The notes beneath the pieces were generated by a model, which was not told the DNA's origin, made no database searches, and saw only the letters and a program-made list of their open reading frames with translations. Shown here piece by piece: positions 8,099 through 17,485 of a stretch of DNA of 64,000 nt. Both the position numbers and the translations under genes were made by a program. Position 1 is the first letter of the stretch. Each line of letters starts with the position of its first letter. The DNA lies in the NCBI RefSeq assembly GCF_014638005.1, contig NZ_BMFG01000001.1:450421-514420 (forward strand). The letters run 5' to 3'. The DNA is from Flavobacterium orientale. GTDB taxonomy: Bacteria > Bacteroidota > Bacteroidia > Flavobacteriales > Flavobacteriaceae.

Positions 8099-8915
8099 AT
8101 TGATGTAATGTCAGTTTGTAAATAGTAGATTCTAATACATCCGAATCGTTATCTTCACAAAGCAAAAATTCTAAAATGGTATCTTGTTTTCTAAAAAATG
8201 TAATACCTTCAAATTTGTGAGTATCTGAAATTTTTTGAGTAAAATTAATTTCTAAACTCTCGGGGGTTAAGCTCCCGATAATGCTTCCCATAACTTCACC
8301 ATCGTCAAAAGTGGAATTTGAATTTTCTGCCGAAGCTAAAAAATAAATAGTATTTGAAACCAAAACAGCATCAGTAAAGGTAGCTGCAACACCATTAATT
8401 TTTGGCAAATCAATTTGTTGATAACGGACCTCTTTTTTTTGTTCATCCAAAATAAACACACCGTTTTTTCCTCCTTTACCATTTCCACGCTGAAAAAGTA
8501 AGGTTTTGTTTTGATGATAAACAACGCCTTCAATATTGAAATCTTCTGCCGAAATTCCCGATTTAATTTTCAAACTATCGTGTTGAATTTTAATATTTCG
8601 TTCTTTAACGGTTTCGTTTTTCAGATTATAAATATAAAGTGCGTTGCGATTTTCACTCGATCCCGAACCAAAAATATAAAGTTGATTGTTGAATAAAGTG
8701 ATTGACTCAAAATCAGGTTTTTCTTTTTTGGGTATATTTTCTGAAGCATTTTCTATCAAAGCAATTTTATTAAGTTTCTCATCTTCAAAGGAATAATTGT
8801 ATAAATAAGAACTACTGTCTGAGATTAAAAAAAGTTCGTTTTGAGTAAAAACTAAACCTGAAGCGGCTCCAATTCCTATAATATGTAAAAAAACTTCTAA
8901 CTGAAAGTTCTGCAT
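8097..8915 (-). CDS. hypothetical beta-propeller-like protein (possibly DUF6929)
   Basis: 272-aa protein of unknown role. Repeating strand-rich blocks such as SGLVFTQNELFLISDSSSYLYNY, SITLFNNQLYIFGSGS, IEGVVYHQNKTLLFQRGNG and EGITFFRKQDTILEF suggest a propeller fold. The layout recalls DUF6929 proteins of Bacteroidota, but I cannot confirm the family. No clear cleavable signal peptide is seen; the N-terminus (MQNFQLEVFLHIIGIG) is only mildly hydrophobic. It is divergent from the PPK2 gene with a 48-bp gap and shares a terminator with the ABC-F gene. Confidence 0.72.
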   Translation of the reverse strand: MQNFQLEVFLHIIGIGAASGLVFTQNELFLISDSSSYLYNYSFEDEKLNKIALIENASENIPKKEKPDFESITLFNNQLYIFGSGSSENRNALYIYNLKNETVKERNIKIQHDSLKIKSGISAEDFNIEGVVYHQNKTLLFQRGNGKGGKNGVFILDEQKKEVRYQQIDLPKINGVAATFTDAVLVSNTIYFLASAENSNSTFDDGEVMGSIIGSLTPESLEINFTQKISDTHKFEGITFFRKQDTILEFLLCEDNDSDVLESTIYKLTLHQ

Positions 8916-8963
8916 AATTTTTCGTATTTTGGTATAAATTTAAACATTATAATTTGTTTTACT

Positions 8964-9845
8964 ATGAAAAGCATTAATCCGGACCAATTTAAAGTTGCGG
9001 CACCCATACATCTCAAAGACGTTCCAACCTTTTTTAATGTTGAAACCTCTGAAAAGAAAAAAGAAAAAGAAATTCAAAAAGTGCGTGAAAAGTTGAGTAA
9101 ACTTCAAGACATAATGTATGCTCACAATCGCTATGGTGTTTTGATTTGCTTGCAAGGAATGGATACTGCCGGAAAAGACAGTTTGATTCGCGAAGTTTTC
9201 AAAGAAATCAATGCCAGAGGTGTTGTGGTTCACAGTTTTAAAACACCTCATTCCACAGAGTTAGAACACGATTTTTTGTGGCGGCATTATTTGGCTTTGC
9301 CCGAAAAAGGAAAGTTTTCAGTTTTTAACAGAACCCATTATGAAAATGTTTTAGTGACGCGAGTGCATCCCTATTATATTATGAATGAAAATATTCCGGG
9401 TATCGAATCGGTAGACGACATAACTCCTGAATTTTGGGAGAAAAGATTTGAAAGCATCAATGATTTTGAAAAACACATTACCAGAAATGGCGTTGTGATA
9501 TTGAAGTTTTTTTTACATTTAAGCAAAGAAGAACAGCGTGAACGATTGATTCGAAGATTAGAAACCGAGAAGCACAATTGGAAATTTTCGCCCGGTGATT
9601 TGAAAGAAAGAGCTCTTTGGGATGACTACCAAAAATGTTATGAAGAAGCCATCAACAAAACCTCAAAATCACATGCTCCTTGGTACATTGTTCCTGCCGA
9701 TAACAAAGAAACAGCCCGATATATTGTAGCAAAAACAATTCTTGATGAATTATCAAAAATAACAGACATCAAAGAACCTGAATTAGACGATAAAGTCAAA
9801 GAAAATATTGCCATGTATCGTGATATGTTGAAGGCTGAAAAGTAA
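8964..9845 (+). CDS. polyphosphate kinase 2 family protein
   Basis: 293-aa soluble kinase of the PPK2 family, which transfers phosphate between inorganic polyphosphate and nucleotides. The Walker A motif GMDTAGKDS lies at 65-73, the Walker B-like segment reads FSVFNRTHYENVLVTRVHP, and the lid region contains SKEEQRERLIRR followed by the WKFSPGDLKERALWDDY segment conserved in the family. One-domain size fits class I or III enzymes; substrate preference (NDP, NMP or AMP) cannot be read directly. Single gene; the composite repeat element follows its stop. Confidence 0.93.
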   Translation: MKSINPDQFKVAAPIHLKDVPTFFNVETSEKKKEKEIQKVREKLSKLQDIMYAHNRYGVLICLQGMDTAGKDSLIREVFKEINARGVVVHSFKTPHSTELEHDFLWRHYLALPEKGKFSVFNRTHYENVLVTRVHPYYIMNENIPGIESVDDITPEFWEKRFESINDFEKHITRNGVVILKFFLHLSKEEQRERLIRRLETEKHNWKFSPGDLKERALWDDYQKCYEEAINKTSKSHAPWYIVPADNKETARYIVAKTILDELSKITDIKEPELDDKVKENIAMYRDMLKAEK

Positions 9846-9850
9846 TTTTT

Positions 9851-10010
9851 TTTGGCCGCACAACCGGGCTTTCCGCTACAATTCCTCAAGCCAAAACACA
9901 AAAAACTAAGTCCCAAAAAGAGCTTCCTCCGGTCGCTTTTTTGAGCCAAGTTTTTTTGTGTTTTGGCTCTCCGGGATTTTCGCTGCTATCCCTGGCGGAA
10001 ATCGTGCCAT
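9851..10010. repeat. composite 160-bp intergenic repeat element
   Basis: This gap of 313 bp (9846-10158) holds no gene. Its first half is richer in G+C than its surroundings. A long inverted repeat has arms at about 9888-9907 and 9948-9969 (shared core CCAAAACACAAAAAACT and complement) around a 40-bp loop. It is flanked by two similar direct copies, CCGGGCTTTCCGCTAC at 9864-9879 and CCGGGATTTTCGCTGC at 9971-9986. The nested layout looks like a dispersed, non-coding repeat or a structured RNA. The remainder (10011-10158) is A+T-rich and carries the tamB promoter. Confidence 0.7.
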
Positions 10011-10084
10011 TAACATTTTTCAGTAGACAAGAAATTCTATAACAAAACATTATAATTCTATAAACATTTATACTTTCAGAAAAC

Positions 10085-10092
10085 TATCTTTG
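10085..10092 (+). promoter_or_regulatory. -7 box TATCTTTG of tamB-tamL
   Basis: Matches TAnnTTTG. Transcription would start near 10099, giving a leader of about 60 nt before the TTG start codon at 10159. No clear -33 element is seen. Confidence 0.45.
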
Positions 10093-10158
10093 TTAGGTGT
10101 TTGGTTTTTTCTAATAGAAAATTTCATCAAAAAACATCTTTAACCAAATCGGCAAATT

Positions 10159-13100
10159 TTGAAAAAGAATTTTAGAAAAGTACTAAAAATATTCCTTTGG
10201 ATACTGGGTTCCATTGTGTTTGTTTTTTTGCTTTTGGTGATTTTGCTTCAAGTTCCTGCTGTGCAAAATTTTGTTAAAGAAAAAGCGGTTTCCTACCTTG
10301 AAGAAAAAATTCAAACCAAAGTTTCCATTGATAAAATTGAAATCGGTTTACCAAAAAACGTAATCGTAGAAGGAATCTATCTTCAAGACCAACAAAAAGA
10401 TACACTTTTATATGGTGAAAAAGTATTGGTCAACATTAGTTTATTCAAACTCATCCGTAGCAAAGTTGAAATTGAAAATATTGAACTAACAGGCATCGTT
10501 TCCAACATCAATCGAAATGAAAAAGGGGAATTCAATTTTGATTACATCATCAATGCTTTCGCTACTGAAGAACCTAAAGAAGAATCAAAATCAACTGAAA
10601 TTCTTTTAGATAAAATTGATTTGAATAACATTCAGTTCAGTTTCAAAGATGCGTTAACAAAAAACGATTTCAACCTTACATTAGGTCATTTTGATACAAG
10701 AGTTAAATCTTTTGATTTAGAAAATTTGGATTTTGAAGTGCCAAAAATAGTGGTTGAAAACTTAAACTTAAAGTTGAAACAAGGTGTCGGCCAAGTGCTT
10801 CAAAACACTAAAGAAGTGGCCGAAGATGCAAAAAAAGAACCCAACCTAAAATTAAGAATAGGCGAAGTCGATTTAAGAAAAATCGATATTCGTTTTGAGA
10901 ATGAATCCAATTATCTGGAAACCGGATTAGCTTTTGAAAAATTACTGATCAAATTCAACGAAATTGATTTAAAAAAACAATTTATCGATATCGCTTCGTT
11001 CGATTTAAAGCAAACAAAAGCCAACCTTGTTTTTGGAAAAATTGAGGAACAAGTGACAAAAGAATCAGTAACTGAAAACACTCCCAACAATTGGAAATTG
11101 AAACTGGATAAAATTTTAATTGAAAAATTAGACTTTCAATTCGACGACGAAAAATCAATACCAATCGCAAAAGGAATCGATTATAGGCATCTTCATCTTC
11201 AAAATCTAAATCTAGATGCTTCAAAGCTAAGCTATGCCACCGAAGACATGGCTGCTACTATTCATTCGTTTCAAGTAAATGATAAAAGCGGTCTAGAAAT
11301 TCAATCGTTTTCAACTGATTTCAAGATGACGCCAACCGGTATTTCACTTGAAAAATTGTTCATCAAAACACCACAAACCGAAATTAAAAATAAGTTGGTT
11401 TTAGGTTTTACATCGCTGGAATCAATGGCTGAAAACCCGAGTGAGATTGCGATAGGTGCCAAACTGTTACAAACCAAAATAGCCTTTCAAGATTTATTGC
11501 TTTTTGCTCCGCAATTGGCTCAGGATAATCCGTTTAAAAGTCATCCAAATGCTATTTTGTTATTAAATACCGAACTTTCAGGAAAAGTTGGCAATCTACA
11601 AATTCCCTTTTTTCAAATCAGCGGAATTGGTCAAACCAATGCATCACTTTCCGGAAGCATTATCGGTTTACCCGATATTGAAAAAACGTATTTTGATCTT
11701 TCAATTGATCAATTTCAGTCTACTTCCAATGATGTTTTAACGTTTGTTCCGTCAAATACAATTCCTACCAACATTCAGCTACCTTCAACTTTCAATCTAA
11801 ATGGGAATTTCAAAGGATTAATCAATGATTTTGAAACCAATTTAAATTTGAAAAGTAGTTTTGGTGATGCAAAAGTGGTCGCACTTTTCGATCAATCCCA
11901 AAAAGGAAACGAAAAATATGATGCTCAAATTGATTTAACAGAATTTGATTTAGGGAAGTTGATTAAAAATGATTCCATCGGAAAGCTGACTTTAAAAGCC
12001 GATGTAAAAGGAGTTGGTTTAGAACCCAAAATCGCTTCAGCTGATGCGAATTTAGAAGTAATCAAAGCGACTTTCAATTCTTATACGTACCAAAATGTTT
12101 CATTAAAAGGAGCAATCCAAAATGGGGATTTTGAAATTACAACTGCCAGTCAAGATCCAAATATCACCTTTGACGGAATTGCTTCAGGAAGTTTTAAAAC
12201 CGAATATCCAACCGGAAAATTAACGTTAAATTTAGAAATGGTCGATTTGCAAAAACTTAATTTCATGGATAAACCATTCCGATTCAAAGGAATTGTTGAA
12301 GCCGATATGGCATCGACCGACATTGATTTTTTGAATGGCGATGTTGTTTTGCATGAATTTGTTTTGGCCAACGAAAAGGAGCAATTTACATTAGACTCTA
12401 TCAAAATTTCGGCAACATCAACCGCTGAAAACAATAGTATACAAGTCGAATCTCAATTTTTGGATGCCGCCATTTTAGGTAAATACAAATTATCAAAAAT
12501 AGGAACATCTCTTTCAAATTCTATTCAAAAATATTATAATTCACCGGAAACTGTAACAGTAAACAATACGGAAGAACAACATTTTGCCTTTAATGTAGCC
12601 GTAAAAAACACACCAATACTGCAAAAAATAATTCCCGATTTAACCGGTTTAGAACCTATTTCTATCGATGGAAGATACAACACAGTGAATGATTCCATTG
12701 TCATGAAAGGAAAAATTCCATTGATTAAATATGGAAAAATTACAATTACAAATGCTGTAATCGATTTGAATACCCTAGAAAATGCACTAGTTTATAGCGT
12801 GATTGTGGATGATATTCAAAATGAACAATTTCAAATTCCACATACCAGTTTAACCGGAAAGGCAGAAAATAATGTAATAGAATATGCTTTACAATTGCAA
12901 GATGATAAAGGAAAGGAACGTTATTTTGTAGCCGGAACATTGGAAGCTAAAAACGGTTTAAATGAAGTGAGTTTAGATTCAGAAAAACTTGTTTTAAATT
13001 ACAACGAATGGCAAATGGCGGCGGATAATCTTATTCGTTTTGGACAACAAGGCATTAATGCCTCCAACTTTGATCTTTCAAAAGGTGAAAACAAACTAAC

Positions 13101-15123
13101 TATTCAATCGGAAACGAGTAATTTGAATGCTCCAATTGCGATTGATTTTGATAATTTTGAGATAGAAACGTTAACTAGTTTTGCTCAAAGAAGTCAGTTA
13201 GAAATGACCGGAAAAATTAATGGAAATGCCAATATTAGAAACATTAATTCAACCCCAATTTTTACTTCCGATTTAACTGTAGAAAATTTCACTTTCAAAA
13301 AAGATACAGTTGGTGATGTTAAATTAAAAGTGAATAACGAAACCGCTGCTACTTTCAACGCTGAAGTATCAATTACCAGCCAAGATAACAAAGTGGATTT
13401 GAATGGTTTTTATCGCACGAGCGACAGTAGTTTTGATATGAAATTAGCCATTGATAAATTGAATTTAAAAAGTATTCAAGGATTTACAATGGGAAATTTG
13501 ACGAATGGAAAAGGTTTCTTTACAGGAAATTTCGATATTTCAGGAACAGTTGATAAGCCCAAAGTAATAGGAACATTAGACTTTAATGAAATCGGATTTA
13601 AAGTCACCTCACTTAATTCCAGTTTTAAATCCATTACTGATCAAATCAAATTTACCGGTGAATCCATCGTGTTTGACAATTTTGAAATTAAAGATGAAAA
13701 AGACAATGATTTGAATATCAATGGTAGCATTCTAACTTCAACCTATCGTGATTTTCGATTTGATTTAGCAGTTATTGCCGATAATTTTAAAGCTATAAAT
13801 TCTACGGCTAAAGACAGTGATTTATATTATGGTGAATTGTATGTTGACACTAGATTAAACATTCGTGGCGACATGAATAGTCCGGTAGTGAATGGAACTT
13901 TGAGGGTAAATGAAGACACAAAATTTACGGTTGTTTTACCACAATCGGATCCTTCCATTGCTGATCGTGAAGGAATTGTGGAATTCATTGATCCAAATAC
14001 GGTGAAATTATTTGATGATTCTTTAGCCTTGAGAGATTCATTAAATACAAGTTCCATTCGTGGAATTTTAGCTTCAGTTAACATCGAAATTGATAAAGAA
14101 GCTGAGTTTTCTATCATTATTGATAAAGCAAATGGAGATTTTTTAAAGTTAAAGGGCGAAGCTCAATTAAGTGGTGGAATTGATCCTTCGGGAAAAACAA
14201 CTTTGACAGGAAGATATGAGTTTACTGAAGGTAGTTATGAAATGAGTTTTAATTTAATCAGACGAAAGTTTGATATAAAAAGTGGTAGTTATATACTTTG
14301 GACAGGTGAACCAACTTCGGCGAATATTAATATTACGGCAATTTATAAAACTGAAACTTCGCCTTTAGATTTGGTGAGTGATCAATTGGGAGCGGTTACA
14401 GCCGATGTTAGAAATCGTTACATGCAACGAATTCCGTTTGAAACGGAACTAATAATGACCGGAGATTTAATGAAACCTGATATTGCATTTAACATTGTGC
14501 TTCCGGAAGGAAACAACAATGTTTCAACCGACATTATAAATATGACGCAAACCAGATTGGCTCAACTTCGTCAGCAACCTGATGAAATGAACAAACAGGT
14601 TTTTGCATTACTTTTATTGAACCGTTTTGTTGGAGAAAATCCGTTTGCCTTATCAGGTGGTCCAACTGCTTCTTCGTTAGCAAGAGAGAGTGCAAGTAAA
14701 ATTTTATCGCAACAACTGAACAATTTAGCCGGAGATATTATCAAAGGTTTTGAATTGGAATTTGATTTAGATTCCTCCGACGATTTTACCACCGGACAAC
14801 GCGAAACCCGAACCGATTTGAATGTGGCACTTTCTAAAAAATTATTAGACGATCGCTTAAAAATTACAGTAGGAAGCAGTTTCGGATTAGAAGGACCACA
14901 ACAAGAAAATCAAGATGCTTCAAATATTGCAGGCGATATTTCAGCAGAATATCAATTGTCAAAAGATGGACGTTATCGTGTCAGAGCTTATCGAAGAAAC
15001 CTTTATCAAGTGGCACTTTTAGGTGAAGTGGTTGAAACCGGTGTGGCATTTATTGTCACCATTGATTATAATAAATTCAAAGAAATTTTCAGTAAGAAAA
15101 AAGAAGAGCACTCAAAAAAGTAA
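10159..15123 (+). CDS. tamB: translocation/assembly module protein TamB
   Basis: 1654-aa envelope protein anchored in the inner membrane by one N-terminal helix (about residues 8-30, LKIFLWILGSIVFVFLLLVILL) and extending through the periplasm as a long beta-rich groove (AsmA/YhjG-like repeats, e.g. VSIDKIEIGLPKNVIVEGIYLQD). The C-terminal TamB domain (formerly DUF490) covers about residues 1200-1640, including TGRYEFTEGSYEMSFN. Family members assist outer-membrane protein assembly and move phospholipids to the outer membrane. The start codon is TTG: it puts MKKNFRKVLK right before the anchor helix and no in-frame ATG is near. The TamA-like gene follows after 4 bp. Confidence 0.93.
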   Translation: MKKNFRKVLKIFLWILGSIVFVFLLLVILLQVPAVQNFVKEKAVSYLEEKIQTKVSIDKIEIGLPKNVIVEGIYLQDQQKDTLLYGEKVLVNISLFKLIRSKVEIENIELTGIVSNINRNEKGEFNFDYIINAFATEEPKEESKSTEILLDKIDLNNIQFSFKDALTKNDFNLTLGHFDTRVKSFDLENLDFEVPKIVVENLNLKLKQGVGQVLQNTKEVAEDAKKEPNLKLRIGEVDLRKIDIRFENESNYLETGLAFEKLLIKFNEIDLKKQFIDIASFDLKQTKANLVFGKIEEQVTKESVTENTPNNWKLKLDKILIEKLDFQFDDEKSIPIAKGIDYRHLHLQNLNLDASKLSYATEDMAATIHSFQVNDKSGLEIQSFSTDFKMTPTGISLEKLFIKTPQTEIKNKLVLGFTSLESMAENPSEIAIGAKLLQTKIAFQDLLLFAPQLAQDNPFKSHPNAILLLNTELSGKVGNLQIPFFQISGIGQTNASLSGSIIGLPDIEKTYFDLSIDQFQSTSNDVLTFVPSNTIPTNIQLPSTFNLNGNFKGLINDFETNLNLKSSFGDAKVVALFDQSQKGNEKYDAQIDLTEFDLGKLIKNDSIGKLTLKADVKGVGLEPKIASADANLEVIKATFNSYTYQNVSLKGAIQNGDFEITTASQDPNITFDGIASGSFKTEYPTGKLTLNLEMVDLQKLNFMDKPFRFKGIVEADMASTDIDFLNGDVVLHEFVLANEKEQFTLDSIKISATSTAENNSIQVESQFLDAAILGKYKLSKIGTSLSNSIQKYYNSPETVTVNNTEEQHFAFNVAVKNTPILQKIIPDLTGLEPISIDGRYNTVNDSIVMKGKIPLIKYGKITITNAVIDLNTLENALVYSVIVDDIQNEQFQIPHTSLTGKAENNVIEYALQLQDDKGKERYFVAGTLEAKNGLNEVSLDSEKLVLNYNEWQMAADNLIRFGQQGINASNFDLSKGENKLTIQSETSNLNAPIAIDFDNFEIETLTSFAQRSQLEMTGKINGNANIRNINSTPIFTSDLTVENFTFKKDTVGDVKLKVNNETAATFNAEVSITSQDNKVDLNGFYRTSDSSFDMKLAIDKLNLKSIQGFTMGNLTNGKGFFTGNFDISGTVDKPKVIGTLDFNEIGFKVTSLNSSFKSITDQIKFTGESIVFDNFEIKDEKDNDLNINGSILTSTYRDFRFDLAVIADNFKAINSTAKDSDLYYGELYVDTRLNIRGDMNSPVVNGTLRVNEDTKFTVVLPQSDPSIADREGIVEFIDPNTVKLFDDSLALRDSLNTSSIRGILASVNIEIDKEAEFSIIIDKANGDFLKLKGEAQLSGGIDPSGKTTLTGRYEFTEGSYEMSFNLIRRKFDIKSGSYILWTGEPTSANINITAIYKTETSPLDLVSDQLGAVTADVRNRYMQRIPFETELIMTGDLMKPDIAFNIVLPEGNNNVSTDIINMTQTRLAQLRQQPDEMNKQVFALLLLNRFVGENPFALSGGPTASSLARESASKILSQQLNNLAGDIIKGFELEFDLDSSDDFTTGQRETRTDLNVALSKKLLDDRLKITVGSSFGLEGPQQENQDASNIAGDISAEYQLSKDGRYRVRAYRRNLYQVALLGEVVETGVAFIVTIDYNKFKEIFSKKKEEHSKK

Positions 15124-15127
15124 TCCG

Positions 15128-17419
15128 ATGAACAATTTCAAAAACATAGTTATTCTATTCACAATTGCATTTTTTGCTTCTTGTAGCAATACCCGTTTTT
15201 TGCCCGATGGTGAATTATTATACACCGGTGGAAAAGTAAAAATTGAAGGAGACAGTATTTCAAGAAATGAGAAAAAAGAATTAAAAGATCAATTAGAAGA
15301 CTTACTTCGCCCCAAACCCAATTCGTCCATTTTAGGTTTAAAACCAAAATTGTATTTTTATAATCTTGCCGGCGAACCAAAAAAAGAAAAAGGATTTCGT
15401 CACTGGTTGAGAAACACAGTTGGAGAAGCACCGGTTTTGTTTAGTCAAGTGGATCGACAATATAACCAAGATGTTTTGCAGAATTATGTTGAAAACAGTG
15501 GCTATTTTAATGCTCAAACTGCTTCCGATTCTACTAGAAGAAATAAAAAAGCAAGCGTAGTTTATACGGTTACACCCAAAAAGAAATACATCATTAGAAA
15601 TGTAACTTTTCCGGATGATTCTACACAATTGGCAAAAGATATTAGAGATGTAACCAGACGAAGTAGATTACGCCCAAAACAAGGCTATAGTTTAGAAACC
15701 ATAAAAGAAGAGCGAATTCGTATTGATACCCGTTTAAAAGAAAAAGGATATTATTATTTTAACGCTGATTATTTATTAGTTCAAGCCGACACAACTGTGG
15801 CACCACATCAAGTAGATTTATTTTTGAAGATAAAAGAGGAAACACCTGATTTAGCTAAAAAGCAATTTCGGATAAAAGACATTGTGGTTTATCCCAATTA
15901 TACCATTCAAAATGATAGTGTTCGAATTACCTCGGATTCAATCGTTAAACATAATGATTTTACTATAATCGATTCAGAGAATTTATTTAAACCTCGCATT
16001 TTTGACCGGACTTTGTATTTCAAAAAGAATGATTTGTATAACAGAACAGATCACAATTTGTCATTGAATCGTTTGGTAAGTATGGGAACTTTTAAGTTTG
16101 TGAAAAACGAATTTAAAGTAGCAGATACCACCGGGAATTATCTGAATACTTTTTATTATTTAACACCGATGCCTAAAAAATCCATTCGAACAGAATTGTT
16201 GGCTAAAACCAATTCAGCCAATTACACCGGAACGGAATTAAATATTAATTGGAGTAACAGAAATACTTTCAGAGGTGCAGAATTGTTAACTATCTCTGCC
16301 TTTGGCGGGATGGAAGTACAAGTTTCAGGACAAAATAATGGTTTCAATGTTTATCGTGTAGGAACTGAAGCCAGTTTGGTTTGGCCAAGAATTATTGCAC
16401 CGTTTAAATTTGTTTCATCAAGTGGATTTGTGCCTAGAACAAAAGCAACCATTGGTTATGAATATCAAGAACGAAGAAAATTGTATGCTCTTCAAACGTT
16501 CAAAGGTTCTTTTGGTTATTTATGGAAAGAAAATGAGCGAAAAGAACACCAACTTATGGTGTCGGACATAACCTATACGAGTCCACAAAATGTCACACAA
16601 TTGTATCGGGATCAAATTGATTTAAATCCGTCGTTAGAACGAATTATCGAGAAACAATTGATTTTTGGACCCACTTATTCTTACACTTATACCAACACCA
16701 TGCAAAGAAGAAAAAAGAATACTTTTTACTTTAAGGGAAGTGTTGATTTTTCAGGAAATATTACCGGTTTACTTACAGGAGCCGATGTCAAAAACGATAA
16801 ACAAGTTGAAATTTTTAATGTTCCATTTAGTCAATTTGTCAAAATTGAAAATGAATTTCGTCATTATTTAAAACTAGGAAAAGAATCACAATTGGCCAGC
16901 CGAATCATTGTTGGAGCCGGATTTGCATACGGAAATTCGGAAGAAATGCCATTTATTAAACAATTTTTTATTGGCGGGACTAACAGTATTCGTGCTTTCC
17001 GGGCTCGTTCTATTGGTCCGGGAACTTACGACACTTCTACAAATACAGGTGTTTTTTTACCGGATGAATCAGGTGATATGAAATTGGAATTCAATACAGA
17101 ATACCGGGCTCAAATTTATAATTTCATAAAAGGTGCGGTGTTTGTTGATGCCGGAAATATTTGGTTGATGAATGACAATCCTAACAAACCGGGTGCCACG
17201 TTTTCGAAAGATTTTTTAAACGAAATTGCGGTTGGAACAGGAGTTGGACTTCGATTTGATTTTTCATTTTTAGTACTGCGAACCGACTTTGCTTTTCCTA
17301 TCCGAAAACCCTATTTGCCAGACGGTCAACGTTGGGTTTTGGATGATATCAATTTTGGAAGCAGTAGCTGGCGAAAAGAAAATTTGATATTTAATTTAGC
17401 CATTGGTTATCCGTTCTAA
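15128..17419 (+). CDS. tamL: TamL: BamA/TamA-family outer-membrane lipoprotein
   Basis: 763-aa outer-membrane protein of the Omp85 superfamily, the predicted partner of TamB. The start at 15128 gives the lipoprotein signal MNNFKNIVILFTIAFFASC; lipidated TamA relatives called TamL are described in Bacteroidota. POTRA-like domains occupy roughly residues 30-330 (e.g. KKKYIIRNVTFPDDSTQLAKD), and a 16-strand barrel the rest, with the family motif GGTNSIRAFRARSIGPG and the final strand ENLIFNLAIGYPF ending in phenylalanine as usual for barrels inserted by BAM. An in-frame extension to 15023 overlaps tamB and is rejected. Forms a two-gene operon with tamB. Confidence 0.92.
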   Translation: MNNFKNIVILFTIAFFASCSNTRFLPDGELLYTGGKVKIEGDSISRNEKKELKDQLEDLLRPKPNSSILGLKPKLYFYNLAGEPKKEKGFRHWLRNTVGEAPVLFSQVDRQYNQDVLQNYVENSGYFNAQTASDSTRRNKKASVVYTVTPKKKYIIRNVTFPDDSTQLAKDIRDVTRRSRLRPKQGYSLETIKEERIRIDTRLKEKGYYYFNADYLLVQADTTVAPHQVDLFLKIKEETPDLAKKQFRIKDIVVYPNYTIQNDSVRITSDSIVKHNDFTIIDSENLFKPRIFDRTLYFKKNDLYNRTDHNLSLNRLVSMGTFKFVKNEFKVADTTGNYLNTFYYLTPMPKKSIRTELLAKTNSANYTGTELNINWSNRNTFRGAELLTISAFGGMEVQVSGQNNGFNVYRVGTEASLVWPRIIAPFKFVSSSGFVPRTKATIGYEYQERRKLYALQTFKGSFGYLWKENERKEHQLMVSDITYTSPQNVTQLYRDQIDLNPSLERIIEKQLIFGPTYSYTYTNTMQRRKKNTFYFKGSVDFSGNITGLLTGADVKNDKQVEIFNVPFSQFVKIENEFRHYLKLGKESQLASRIIVGAGFAYGNSEEMPFIKQFFIGGTNSIRAFRARSIGPGTYDTSTNTGVFLPDESGDMKLEFNTEYRAQIYNFIKGAVFVDAGNIWLMNDNPNKPGATFSKDFLNEIAVGTGVGLRFDFSFLVLRTDFAFPIRKPYLPDGQRWVLDDINFGSSSWRKENLIFNLAIGYPF

Positions 17420-17485
17420 TTTCAATTTTAGCTTAATTTTAGGACATGTTCTTTGCGTTTTTATGTACTTTTAAAAAAAATAATT

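Noticed and set aside
9638..9949. 103-codon minus-strand ORF over the end of the PPK2 gene and the repeat element
   Set aside because: It is antisense to a well-conserved gene and its remaining part is the inverted repeat; translation has no protein-like features.
15023..15127. Extended N-terminus for TamL from 15023
   Set aside because: It overlaps tamB by about 100 bp in another frame and hides the clear lipoprotein signal that starts at 15128.
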